Assembly: GCA_017883485.1 (NCBI GenBank)
Contig: JADGNM010000195.1
Span: 1-5,560 of the forward strand
Direction of reading: 5' to 3'
Length of the DNA: 5,560 nucleotides
Source of the DNA: Methanosarcina sp.
GTDB lineage: Archaea; Halobacteriota; Methanosarcinia; Methanosarcinales; Methanosarcinaceae
Of this stretch, positions 1-5,560 are shown in pieces; the stretch's first letter is position 1, and every line of letters starts with the position of its first letter. Under the pieces are notes generated by a model. The model saw only the letters and a program-made list of their open reading frames with translations, made no database searches and had not been told where the DNA came from. Position numbers and translations under genes: made by a program.

Positions 1-3
1 AAA

Positions 4-3000
4 TCATGTTAAGGAAGTCTTGTCATAGAACACTAAACAATTCCAAGATAACGGCGGGCGGCCCTTGCATACCCCATCCTTTAGGTTGGGGTGGCCGCCT
101 GCAATTTGATTTTCTTTTATAAATATTTCTAAATTGGATAGTACCTGAACTAAAACGAATTCACAATTCGTAGGCTCAGGTTCTTTAGCCTTTGTAGTCA
201 CTCGAGAGAATTCCAGAAGATCATTAATCAAGACTTGCATGCGGGATGCCCCGTCAACTGCAAAGTAAATGTATTTATCAGCTTTTTCATCAATTTGGCC
301 CTGATATCTCCTTTGTAAAAGCTGCAAATAACTTGAGATCATCCTCAGGGGTTCCTGTAAATCGTGAGACGACACGTATGCGAATTGTTCTAATTCTGCA
401 TTTGAGCGAGCAAGTTCTTCCAATTTCAATCTTAAAATTTCTTCTGCTTTCTTACGCTCGGTAATATCACGTGCTGCAGCAAAGATACCGATAACCTCAC
501 CATCTTCGTTTTTGTAAATTGAAGCATTATACAAAACTGGCGTTACATGTCGGTTCTTGTTCCGGATTTCAAGTTCATAATCAAACACTAATCCTTCCCT
601 GAACACTTCTTGATACCCTTTTTTAGCTTTTTCAGGATCAGTGAAATAATTCGTAAAATCGGTACCAATAAGTTCGCTCCGTGAATATCCAGTAACCTGT
701 TCCGTAGCTTCATTTACATCAGTTATTTTTCCATCAGGACCGATAGTAACCAGAGGATCCAGACTGGCTTCAATCAGACTACGGTTGTAAATACTCGATA
801 ACCTCAGAGCTTCTTCTGCCTTCTTGCGCTCAGTAATATCTCTGGCAATAGTCGAGATAGCTACAAGCTCTCCGGATGCATCAAAAACCGGAGAAAGAGT
901 TATTGAAACATTAATAATTGTGCTATCCTGCTTCAACCTTGAAGTTTCGTAGTGCTGAATTTTTTCTCCGTGTTTAATTCTTTTAACTAGCTGTTTTATT
1001 TCTCCTTTAAGATTATCCGGTTCAAGTATTGATATGGGTTTTCCCAGAATTTCTTCAGCGAAATAACCATAAATTTGCTCTGCTCCTTTATTCCAGCTTG
1101 TAATGATACCATCCAGAGATTTGGTTACAATAGCATCGTCTGACGATTCCACAACATTCGCCAGTGTTTGAATTTTCTCTTCTGCTGTCTTAAGTTCAGT
1201 AATATCACGGGCTACAGCAAAAATACCAATAACTTCACCAGACTCATCCCGATAAATCGAAGCATTATACAAAACAGGCGTTATGTGTCCGTCTTTATGT
1301 TGAATTCTTAGTGGATAGTCTCGCACCAATCCTTTCTGGAACACATGCTGGTATCCTTCTCTGGCTTTCTCAGGCTCAGTAAAATAGTCCGTAAAGTCAG
1401 TCCCGATTAACACCTCACGATAATAACCGGTGACAAGTTCCGTAGCTTTATTTACATCAGTTATCTTTCCATCAGGACCAATAGTAACCAGAGGATCCAG
1501 ACTAGCTTCAATTAGGCTACGGTTATATTTGCTTACCAGTTTAAGTTCTTCTGCTTTTTTACGTTCGGAAAAAAGAGTAGCATTCTCTAAAGAAATGGCT
1601 GCCTGCGATACCAACAATTCCATCATGTCTGTTTTTCCGGATGTAAACACTGAATCCGATAGACGGTTTTCCAGGTACAGTACGCCTATCATTTTTGATT
1701 GTTTGATCACCGGCAGACAAAGTACAGAGCGCAATTGCATATCCTTGACTTTCGGATTGTCTTTAAATATGCCTTCCTGTGCGGCGTTATTCAGTATCAA
1801 CCTTTCTCCGGTCCGATGCACATAATGGACAATCGCTTCACAGATATCTTCTGTATCTTCGAGTTTCTTATGGAATGTCTTTACCACTTCTTTTTCCGTG
1901 GCACGACTTTCGGCGCGGATAAGCAAGTTTCCTTCTTCTTCAATCAGTAGATACCCGTGTTGAGCCCCAGAGCTTTCAATAACCACGTTCATAATTTTTT
2001 TCAACAAAGCTTCCTGTTCTATCTCAGCGGAAATAGCAAGGGATGACTTCATGAGGTATTCGATATCGAGATCAGGAAGGATACAGGAAGGGGATTCCAC
2101 TATTGGGTTCAGATAAGAAGTTTTTTCCTCCTCAAAATATTCAGAATGCTTCTCAATGAGGTTGATCTCTTTTCTTTCTGCGCGGCATTTCTTGTACAAA
2201 CGCACAGCTTCGGCAAAGTATACTCCTTCGGAAGACTTGCCAGCCTGCAGAAGAAGCTCCCCAAGGCATTCGTTGAGATGTCCTTCTAGAAAGGTATAAT
2301 TCGGTTTATGTGCTGCCTCTATAGCATCAAGGTAAAGACTCCTGGCTTCCTTAAATTCGCCAGTGACCCTCTCCAGTTCGGCATATATAAAGGCAAGATA
2401 GGGCTTTAATAAAGGCCCCAAACCTGCCCACGTCTCGACCTTTTTAATATTGGGCTGGATCTCAGTCAGTAATTCCTGTTCACTCTTAAAGCCTGGATCT
2501 TTTTCATAAAGCTTGAGGGAGTTCAACACTCTGAAAACGTGCCACTGTCTCTTCAGCACGTTGTCTGTGAGACCCGACAAATACTTCCTAACCCCGACAA
2601 GGTACTTTTCGGTCTCTTCATACTCTCCAAAATAATAATGAGCCAGCGCCATATGGACATAATAACTTCCTGCAGAAGCAATGTGGTTATTCTGCTCCCA
2701 TTGATTCAGCTTTTCTTCCATGGACACAGGCGAATATCCTTTCTTCATAGATTCAATCCAGCCCGCCTGCATCGCGTCTGCAAGGCCTACGGAAAATGAC
2801 AGATGATATCTGCTGGAGAACTGAAGGCATTCTTTGGCATAATCTTCGATAATAGATAGGTCTGCTCCCTGTACTTGAAGATTCCACATCAGAGGACCAT
2901 AAGAGAGACCGGCATTATATAGGTCTCCACAGTTCTTTCCGCACTGGATCGACTTGAGACAATAATCAATAATCTCCTCTGGGTGGCTTCTTGAGTGCAT

Positions 3001-3024
3001 GTTGCACCATACGATACCATTCAT
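4..3024 (-). CDS. TPR-like / GAF / triple-PAS / HisKA sensor histidine kinase fragment lacking HATPase_c
   Basis: This 1,006-codon frame is the sensor and transmitter half. Residues 1-300 are helical and TPR-like and continue the ATPase's C-terminal region. A GAF domain spans about 325-488. Three PAS domains follow at about 498-610, 618-735 and 744-856, each ending in an ARDITE motif (ARDITERKKAEE after B and C; ARDITELKTAEE after A) that leads into a coiled linker. HisKA spans about 870-945 and has the H-box VSSHDLQEP with phospho-acceptor His887 (codon 364-366). The chain should go on into an HATPase_c domain with N, G1 and G2 boxes. Instead, after about residue 971 it enters the left inverted repeat and adds roughly 35 unrelated residues to a TGA at 4-6. 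The product could in principle dimerise and be phosphorylated in trans, but it could not bind ATP itself. The ATG at 3022-3024 is internal to the original gene. Family assignment is firm; ligand and output are unknown. Confidence 0.88.
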   Translation of the reverse strand: MNGIVWCNMHSRSHPEEIIDYCLKSIQCGKNCGDLYNAGLSYGPLMWNLQVQGADLSIIEDYAKECLQFSSRYHLSFSVGLADAMQAGWIESMKKGYSPVSMEEKLNQWEQNNHIASAGSYYVHMALAHYYFGEYEETEKYLVGVRKYLSGLTDNVLKRQWHVFRVLNSLKLYEKDPGFKSEQELLTEIQPNIKKVETWAGLGPLLKPYLAFIYAELERVTGEFKEARSLYLDAIEAAHKPNYTFLEGHLNECLGELLLQAGKSSEGVYFAEAVRLYKKCRAERKEINLIEKHSEYFEEEKTSYLNPIVESPSCILPDLDIEYLMKSSLAISAEIEQEALLKKIMNVVIESSGAQHGYLLIEEEGNLLIRAESRATEKEVVKTFHKKLEDTEDICEAIVHYVHRTGERLILNNAAQEGIFKDNPKVKDMQLRSVLCLPVIKQSKMIGVLYLENRLSDSVFTSGKTDMMELLVSQAAISLENATLFSERKKAEELKLVSKYNRSLIEASLDPLVTIGPDGKITDVNKATELVTGYYREVLIGTDFTDYFTEPEKAREGYQHVFQKGLVRDYPLRIQHKDGHITPVLYNASIYRDESGEVIGIFAVARDITELKTAEEKIQTLANVVESSDDAIVTKSLDGIITSWNKGAEQIYGYFAEEILGKPISILEPDNLKGEIKQLVKRIKHGEKIQHYETSRLKQDSTIINVSITLSPVFDASGELVAISTIARDITERKKAEEALRLSSIYNRSLIEASLDPLVTIGPDGKITDVNEATEQVTGYSRSELIGTDFTNYFTDPEKAKKGYQEVFREGLVFDYELEIRNKNRHVTPVLYNASIYKNEDGEVIGIFAAARDITERKKAEEILRLKLEELARSNAELEQFAYVSSHDLQEPLRMISSYLQLLQRRYQGQIDEKADKYIYFAVDGASRMQVLINDLLEFSRVTTKAKEPEPTNCEFVLVQVLSNLEIFIKENQIAGGHPNLKDGVCKGRPPLSWNCLVFYDKTSLT
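17..112 (+). repeat. Left copy of the 96-bp terminal inverted repeat (mobile-element end)
   Basis: Positions 17-112 are the reverse complement of 5465-5560 with a single mismatch (T at 100 against the complement of G at 5477). Homology stops abruptly at 112/113, where kinase sequence begins, so this is the inner boundary of the element. The outer 16 bases (1-16) have no counterpart, because the window ends at 5560 on the other side. Plus-strand frame 2 reads NHVKEVLS and stops with TAG at 26-28; this could be the tail of an element-encoded protein but is too short to assign. TTGAT at 106-110 sits just inside the junction. I infer an insertion-sequence end, possibly of the IS200/IS605 type because of the hairpin. 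Confidence 0.85.
54..102 (+). other. Nested hairpin in the left repeat
   Basis: An outer stem pairs 54-63 with 93-102, ten pairs including one G-T at 56/100. An inner stem pairs 71-79 with 84-92, nine positions with one T-T mismatch at 77/86, and has a four-base loop at 80-83. Seven unpaired bases (64-70) lie on one side only. Imperfect subterminal hairpins like this are the recognition structures of IS200/IS605 transposases. A T-rich stretch (105-118) follows, so it might also stop transcription coming from outside the window, but that is weak. Confidence 0.75.
330..420 (-). other. HisKA dimerisation / phospho-acceptor segment
   Basis: The segment encodes the coiled lead-in LARSNAELEQFAYVSSHDLQ and the first HisKA helix with H-box SSHDLQEPLRMIS. 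The candidate phospho-acceptor His887 is at 364-366, followed by Asp-Leu-Gln-Glu-Pro, the usual form in HisKA kinases linked to PAS sensors. The second helix (GASRMQVLINDLLEFSRV) continues to about 190. The domain itself looks intact, but its ATP-binding partner domain is missing. Confidence 0.88.
461..795 (-). repeat. PAS C, near-duplicate of PAS A (direct repeat copy 1)
   Basis: This stretch encodes PAS C (residues about 744-855). It aligns without gaps to 1199-1533, an offset of exactly 738 bp (246 codons). Both copies share the motifs YNRSLIEASLDP, TIGPDGKITDVN, LIGTDF and TPVLYNASIY. DNA identity is highest at 721-790, where only about six of 70 bases differ, and lower elsewhere. Most differences in the conserved part are silent. 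This points to an old tandem duplication of a PAS unit (with PAS B between) that was kept under selection before the gene broke. Confidence 0.85.
1199..1533 (-). repeat. PAS A, near-duplicate of PAS C (direct repeat copy 2)
   Basis: This stretch encodes PAS A (residues about 498-609), the partner of the copy at 461-795. The protein-level match spans the whole domain. PAS A differs in places such as GYYREVLIG against GYSRSELIG in PAS C, and HKDGHITP against NKNRHVTP. The middle domain, PAS B (about 820-1175), is clearly different in sequence (SSDDAIVTKSLDGIITSWNK) and is not part of this duplication. No heme- or flavin-binding signature residue is evident in any of the three. Confidence 0.85.
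1561..2052 (-). other. GAF domain region
   Basis: Residues about 325-488 of the downstream fragment match a GAF domain. The start is MKSSLAISAEIEQEALLKK, a common lead-in helix in kinases of this family. It is followed by ASGAQ-like SSGAQHGYLLIEEEG, then LRSVLCLPVIKQSKMIGVLYLEN (residues 431-453), and finally the closing helix with AAISLENA. This is a small-molecule or redox sensing fold in other proteins. I see no Cys pair or other residue that would fix the ligand. Confidence 0.8.
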
Positions 3025-5099
3025 GCCGCGAGTGGCACCGAAGGTATTTGGGTATTTTGCCGATAGGTCACGAGCAAGGTCTTCATATCTGAATGCAGAC
3101 TCAAACTCTTCCAGTTCTCCGAGTTGAAGTCCCTGATGCTGAAAGAATAGATTACGGATTCACCCATGCCGCCAGAAAGACAATGCTGTGTTGACTGCGC
3201 AGCTGAGAGATAAAGCTGTGGCACAAGGCCGGACATGTACAGGTCGGGAATAAGCTCGCTATAAAATGCAAGCTCGATCTTGCTTCTCCTGTCCGTAGTG
3301 AAAGGCATGTTCAGAATAGTGTCCCATACATCGATATCTTTTGAAGCAATCTCAACCATCAGCTTCTGTCGTTTTCTGTCCGCCTCCTCAGGATCTTCAG
3401 GGATAACCTTGCCAAAATAGGTAAGCCCTCGGTTTGCAGTCTCTATGGCTTTGATGAAATTGCCTATTGACGACAGCGAGGTCGTTTGTTCAGCTAGGCA
3501 TTCCGCCTTGTCCAGATCAGTTTTAGCATGATCGAGCAAATAATTGAGCAACTTATCGGAATCCTCATAATTCCCGCACATAAGTTCTGTCTTCGCCGCT
3601 TTCTGAAGTATCCTGAAAGTACGCTCGTAGTGACCCTCCTCCCAGCAGTTGTCTGGTAGTAGTTCCCTGCTGAAATTGAAATATTCATTTGCCGCTTCCG
3701 TGGCAAGAGAGTTCAACGCCTTGTTTCCAGCGTGGTAGTTAATGTCGGACAAGAGAAACGCCGTCTCTGAACCAAGATTATTTCCCCTTCCAAGGTTAAG
3801 ATGTGAAGCAATAGTAAACAGGTTGTCAAGTTTTTCAAGATCAGCACCCTCCGGAACAGCGGAAAGGAGATGGTTACCTACTTGCCAGTGTATTTGGCGG
3901 CGCCTTTCTGCCGGTATGGAAAATAAAGCCGCTTCCTGGACCTTGTCATGGATGAACTGCAATTGATTTTTGCTTTCTATCAGCAGTCCCTGCCCGAGAG
4001 CCGGTTTCAGAACCTCAAAGGTTTCCAACAAGGTCATTTCCCTTATTAAAGACAGTTCAGCAGGCGAGAAGGTATTTCCCATGCAAGCACAATATTCAAT
4101 TAATTCTATAAGGTCCGGCGGGAGCTTCTGTATCTTTGAGCTGAAAAGAGCGACCACTGTAGTCGGCATGCTTGACTGCCTGATCTTTTCGAGATCCCAT
4201 CGCCATTGCCTCTCGCTGTCAAGATAAAGGAGATTTTCATTATGCAGGTATGACAGGCTTTCACTGACAAATAGTGGGTTACCTTCGGTCAGTGTGCTTA
4301 TGAAATCTGATAACGCCTTGGTTAGCGGAAGGGGAGAATCTAGAATATATGAGACCATTTCATGGCAATGCTCAGGCCTCAAAGGTCCCAGCCTGATCTC
4401 CTTTAATGGCTGACCACTCTTCCTAATATTCAGTATAAGCTTGCACAAAGGATGGCTTAGGTCCACTTCATTATGGCGGTATGCTCCCAATAAGAAAAGG
4501 TAGGGAAGGTTCCTGTAATTGGCGAATATATTTTCCAGAAAATCAAAGGATGCCACGTCACACCATTGAAGGTCATCAATGAATAGAGTCAGAGGGTTCT
4601 CTTCGCTCGCCAGGCAACCTAAGAATCGATCAAAGAGGTCACGGAACCTGTTCAATGACTCGACCGGAGGAAGCTGATTGACTTCCGGTTGTGGACCGAT
4701 CAGGATTTCCAATTCCGGAATGACATCCGTAAGGACTTTTCCATTTTGGCCAACTGCCTTCAATATCCTGTCTTTCCAGGCTGCCACGCGTTCATCACTT
4801 TCGGTGAGAAATGTCCGCATCAAATTTCTGAGCGCTTGAATAAGAGAGCTATAGGGAATATTTTTCTGGTATACATCGAATTTTCCCGATGTGAAATAAC
4901 CCCTGTGTCTCACAATCGGTTTTTGCAGCTCCTGTATTAGGCGAGTCTTTCCGATACCGGACAGCCCAGAGATTAACAGCGATCTAAAATCTCCCCTGGT
5001 AATCTGTTCGTATTCTTCAAGAATTATTTGAGCCTCTTTGTCGCGGCCAACCATCTTTGATATAAAGGTGGTCCTGTGGGAGTATACACAGGTCTCCAA
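3021..5099 (-). CDS. AAA/STAND-like ATPase (signalling ATPase) fragment of the multi-kinase
   Basis: This frame of 692 codons encodes the ATP-binding middle of the multi-kinase. After the VGRDKEA entry (residues 17-23) comes a Walker A, GLSGIGKTR (45-53, Lys51), followed by a Walker B, TLFIDDLQW (171-179, Asp175/176). The RPEHCHEM and EGNPLFVSE segments (241-248, 272-280) are typical of AAA_16-type ATPases found in such kinases and in MalT-like regulators. The rest is helical. The domain probably couples nucleotide state to signalling; this is inferred from the family. The apparent start is TTG at 5097-5099, with no visible ribosome-binding site, and the frame is open back to the TGA at 5118. 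I do not regard it as a real start. Residues after Ile655 are out of frame: the family-like sequence continues in another phase (GLQLGELEEFESAF and on), so the last 37 residues are frameshift products. The next fragment overlaps it by ATGA at 3021-3024. Confidence 0.85.
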   Translation of the reverse strand: METCVYSHRTTFISKMVGRDKEAQIILEEYEQITRGDFRSLLISGLSGIGKTRLIQELQKPIVRHRGYFTSGKFDVYQKNIPYSSLIQALRNLMRTFLTESDERVAAWKDRILKAVGQNGKVLTDVIPELEILIGPQPEVNQLPPVESLNRFRDLFDRFLGCLASEENPLTLFIDDLQWCDVASFDFLENIFANYRNLPYLFLLGAYRHNEVDLSHPLCKLILNIRKSGQPLKEIRLGPLRPEHCHEMVSYILDSPLPLTKALSDFISTLTEGNPLFVSESLSYLHNENLLYLDSERQWRWDLEKIRQSSMPTTVVALFSSKIQKLPPDLIELIEYCACMGNTFSPAELSLIREMTLLETFEVLKPALGQGLLIESKNQLQFIHDKVQEAALFSIPAERRRQIHWQVGNHLLSAVPEGADLEKLDNLFTIASHLNLGRGNNLGSETAFLLSDINYHAGNKALNSLATEAANEYFNFSRELLPDNCWEEGHYERTFRILQKAAKTELMCGNYEDSDKLLNYLLDHAKTDLDKAECLAEQTTSLSSIGNFIKAIETANRGLTYFGKVIPEDPEEADRKRQKLMVEIASKDIDVWDTILNMPFTTDRRSKIELAFYSELIPDLYMSGLVPQLYLSAAQSTQHCLSGGMGESVIYSFSIRDFNSENWKSLSLHSDMKTLLVTYRQNTQIPSVPLAA
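3132..3137 (-). other. One-base frameshift joining the ATPase fragment to the downstream fragment
   Basis: The ATPase frame is family-like up to ESVIYSFSI (ending at 3135) and then becomes nonsense-like (RDFNSENWKS). From the same point the phase of the downstream fragment reads QGLQLGELEEFESAF and then ARDLSAKYPNTFGATRG, directly upstream of its apparent ATG at 3024. The frame is open, so that ATG is internal. Adding one base after the ATC at 3135-3137 (giving ATC CAG GGA, that is Ile-Gln-Gly) restores a single frame. A one-base deletion is the simplest event. There is no long homopolymer here; the nearest run is GGG, so a slippery-sequence programmed shift is not suggested. Confidence 0.85.
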
Positions 5100-5117
5100 A
5101 GTAAATTCGCAAATTGT

Positions 5118-5120
5118 TCA
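5118..5120 (-). other. In-frame premature TGA between the kinase and ATPase domains
   Basis: On the minus strand the kinase frame reads DEYSAT, then TGA, then TICEFTL in the same phase. It runs straight into the ATPase frame at 5099 without a phase change. In multi-kinases of this type the kinase domain is followed by a short linker of about 25-30 residues and then the VGRDKE-like entry to the ATPase. The downstream frame here gives a linker of that size. TGA is one base away from GGA, CGA or TGG, so a single substitution explains it. I see no downstream element that would support recoding. Pyrrolysine, used in Methanosarcina, is encoded by TAG and does not apply. Confidence 0.85.
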
Positions 5121-5486
5121 TGTGGCCGAATATTCGTCCGGGCACCGTACAAGGTCAGCTAAAAGCCCACTTGCGCTTTGGTAGCGTTTTTCAGGTTCCT
5201 TGAGCATTAATTTAGCAACGATTTTACTCAGGATGGTGGGGATTTCCGGGTTTAATTCATGAATGCAAGAAGCCTCTTCAGCAAGGTGAGAATGTATCAA
5301 TTCAAGTGGGTCATCGGGTAAAAAAGGGAGACGACCAGTCAACATCTCATAGAACACGATTCCCAGAGAATACAAATCTGAAGAAAAAACTATCTTGTGG
5401 CTGATGCGTCCGGTTTGCTCTGGGGAGGTATAGGCCAGGGTTTCCCTGATAAAAGAAGGATCATAAATCAAATTGCGGGCGGCCAC
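5118..5486 (-). CDS. Ser/Thr protein kinase domain, C-lobe fragment
   Basis: This 122-codon frame contains the second half of a Hanks-type protein kinase fold. Visible motifs are SPEQTGR (residues 21-27, the APE-like motif of subdomain VIII), SSDLYSLG (35-42, subdomain IX with its invariant Asp), the LTGRLPF stretch (49-55, after subdomain IX) and the EKRYQSA segment (99-105, with the conserved Arg of subdomain XI). The Gly-rich loop, the ATP-anchoring Lys, HRD and DFG are all absent, so the fragment cannot be catalytic. The only available start is GTG at 5484-5486, which lies inside the hairpin of the right inverted repeat; an in-frame TAG at 5493-5495 lies just upstream. The first seven residues are therefore repeat-encoded and the gene proper begins near residue 8. 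The frame ends at TGA 5118-5120, but the same frame continues into the ATPase, so this is not a natural C-terminus. In intact relatives this domain opens the multi-kinase. Confidence 0.85.
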   Translation of the reverse strand: MAARNLIYDPSFIRETLAYTSPEQTGRISHKIVFSSDLYSLGIVFYEMLTGRLPFLPDDPLELIHSHLAEEASCIHELNPEIPTILSKIVAKLMLKEPEKRYQSASGLLADLVRCPDEYSAT

Positions 5487-5560
5487 CCCAACCTAAAGGA
5501 TGGGGTATGCAAGGGCCGCCCGCCGTTATCTTGGAATTGTTTAGTGTTCTATGACAAGAC
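5465..5560 (-). repeat. Right copy of the 96-bp terminal inverted repeat (mobile-element end)
   Basis: This is the inverted partner of 17-112, with one difference in 96 bases. The kinase gene resumes at about 5464. The same repeat position abuts gene sequence at both ends, so both junctions represent the same end of the element. The repeat reaches the last base of the window and probably continues. The flanking sequence just inside the junctions differs (left TTTCTTTTAT against right TTATGATCCT, both read outward from the TTGAT), as expected for two separate insertion sites. Confidence 0.85.
5475..5523 (-). other. Nested hairpin in the right repeat
   Basis: This is the mirror of the left hairpin. 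The outer stem 5475-5484 / 5514-5523 is perfect over ten pairs. The inner stem 5485-5493 / 5498-5506 has one mismatch, loop 5494-5497, and a seven-base bulge at 5507-5513. Since its outer stem is intact while the left copy has a G-T pair, the right copy is probably closer to the original element sequence. The GTG that opens the kinase-fragment frame lies within this structure. Confidence 0.75.

Larger units (their letters stand above)
113..5464 (-). pseudogene. Decayed trifunctional multi-kinase gene (Ser/Thr kinase - AAA ATPase - TPR - GAF - 3xPAS - HisKA), truncated at both ends
   Basis: This entry joins three open frames that I read as one broken gene. In order on the minus strand they give a Ser/Thr kinase C-lobe (5464-5121), a P-loop ATPase with its helical C-terminal part (about 5060-3135), a TPR-like helical region (to about 2100), GAF (about 2052-1561), PAS A, B and C (about 1533-455), and HisKA with the His codon at 364-366. 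Proteins with this order are known as single chains of roughly 1,800-2,200 residues. They are thought to act as cytoplasmic sensors linking a Hanks-type kinase to a histidine kinase. Two lesions interrupt the frame: an in-frame TGA at 5118-5120 and a one-base frameshift near 3135. Both ends are cut where the inverted repeats begin, which removes the kinase N-lobe and catalytic loop and the HATPase_c domain. About 1,780 codons remain. The long conserved frames suggest inactivation was recent. Sequencing or assembly error could explain the internal lesions but not the end truncations. Confidence 0.85.

Noticed and set aside
54..118. Hairpin plus T-rich stretch as a dedicated intrinsic terminator
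   Set aside because: The structure is part of a repeated mobile-element end, the right copy is not followed by a comparable T run, and no gene in the window ends there in that direction.
461..1533. CRISPR-like or satellite repeat
   Set aside because: Only two copies exist, both coding for PAS domains and 738 bp apart; this is domain duplication.
1430..1825. Plus-strand open frames (for example 1430-1825, 246-464, 1699-1950, 2539-2799, 3742-3966, 3970-4227, 4689-4940)
   Set aside because: All lie opposite well-supported minus-strand domains and their translations show no recognisable domain or composition of a real protein.
3021..3024. ATGA overlap as translational coupling between two genes
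   Set aside because: The downstream phase is family-like upstream of this ATG and the upstream frame is out of phase from 3135 on, so the overlap is a by-product of a frameshift.
3494..3706. Second minus-strand frame at 3494-3706
   Set aside because: It lies wholly inside the ATPase fragment in another phase and has no domain features; it is a shadow.
5097..5099. TTG as the genuine start of an independent ATPase gene
   Set aside because: No ribosome-binding site is visible, the frame is open back to the TGA, and the linker sequence upstream continues the kinase domain in the same phase.
5118..5120. TGA read as selenocysteine
   Set aside because: No SECIS-like structure was recognised, the position is in a linker and not a redox site, and the gene has other inactivating lesions.

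Overview
This 5.56-kb window holds the remains of one very large signalling gene, read entirely on the minus strand. It is bounded at both window edges by a near-identical 96-bp inverted repeat that carries a strong nested hairpin. I see no other credible gene, no RNA gene, no CRISPR array and no promoter. The open frames on the plus strand are shadows of this gene.

Read 5'->3' on the minus strand (right to left in the window), the gene encodes a Ser/Thr protein kinase C-lobe, a large P-loop AAA/STAND-like ATPase, a helical TPR-like region, a GAF domain, three PAS domains and a histidine-kinase dimerisation domain with its phospho-acceptor His. This is the order of the trifunctional 'Ser/Thr kinase / ATP-binding / sensor histidine kinase' multi-kinases known from cyanobacteria, some other bacteria and methanogenic archaea. 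The wording of the PAS and HisKA segments resembles Methanosarcina-type sensor kinases, and the hairpin ends suit the IS-rich genomes of that group. A Methanosarcinales archaeon is my best guess, with moderate confidence; a bacterium is not excluded.

The gene looks dead in four independent ways. (1) The 5' part of the kinase domain (Gly loop, Lys, HRD, DFG) is missing, because the sequence runs into the right repeat at about 5464. (2) An in-frame TGA at 5118-5120 separates the kinase from the ATPase. (3) A one-base frameshift at about 3132-3137 separates the ATPase from the TPR/GAF/PAS/HisKA part. (4) The 3' part (the HATPase_c ATP-binding domain) is missing, because the sequence runs into the left repeat at about 113. 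If the two internal lesions are repaired, about 1,780 continuous codons read through. The window would therefore be annotated as three open frames (5118-5486, 3021-5099 and 4-3024) that are really pieces of one gene.

The flanking repeats (17-112 and 5465-5560) differ by one base in 96. The gene sequence starts at the same repeat position on both sides. This is what is expected if the same end of one mobile element, in opposite orientation, lies at two places in the same gene. The hairpin with a mismatch in its stem, followed by TTGAT just before the junction, resembles an IS200/IS605-type end, but no transposase is in the window. The window may also simply be a contig that stops inside two copies of a multi-copy insertion sequence.
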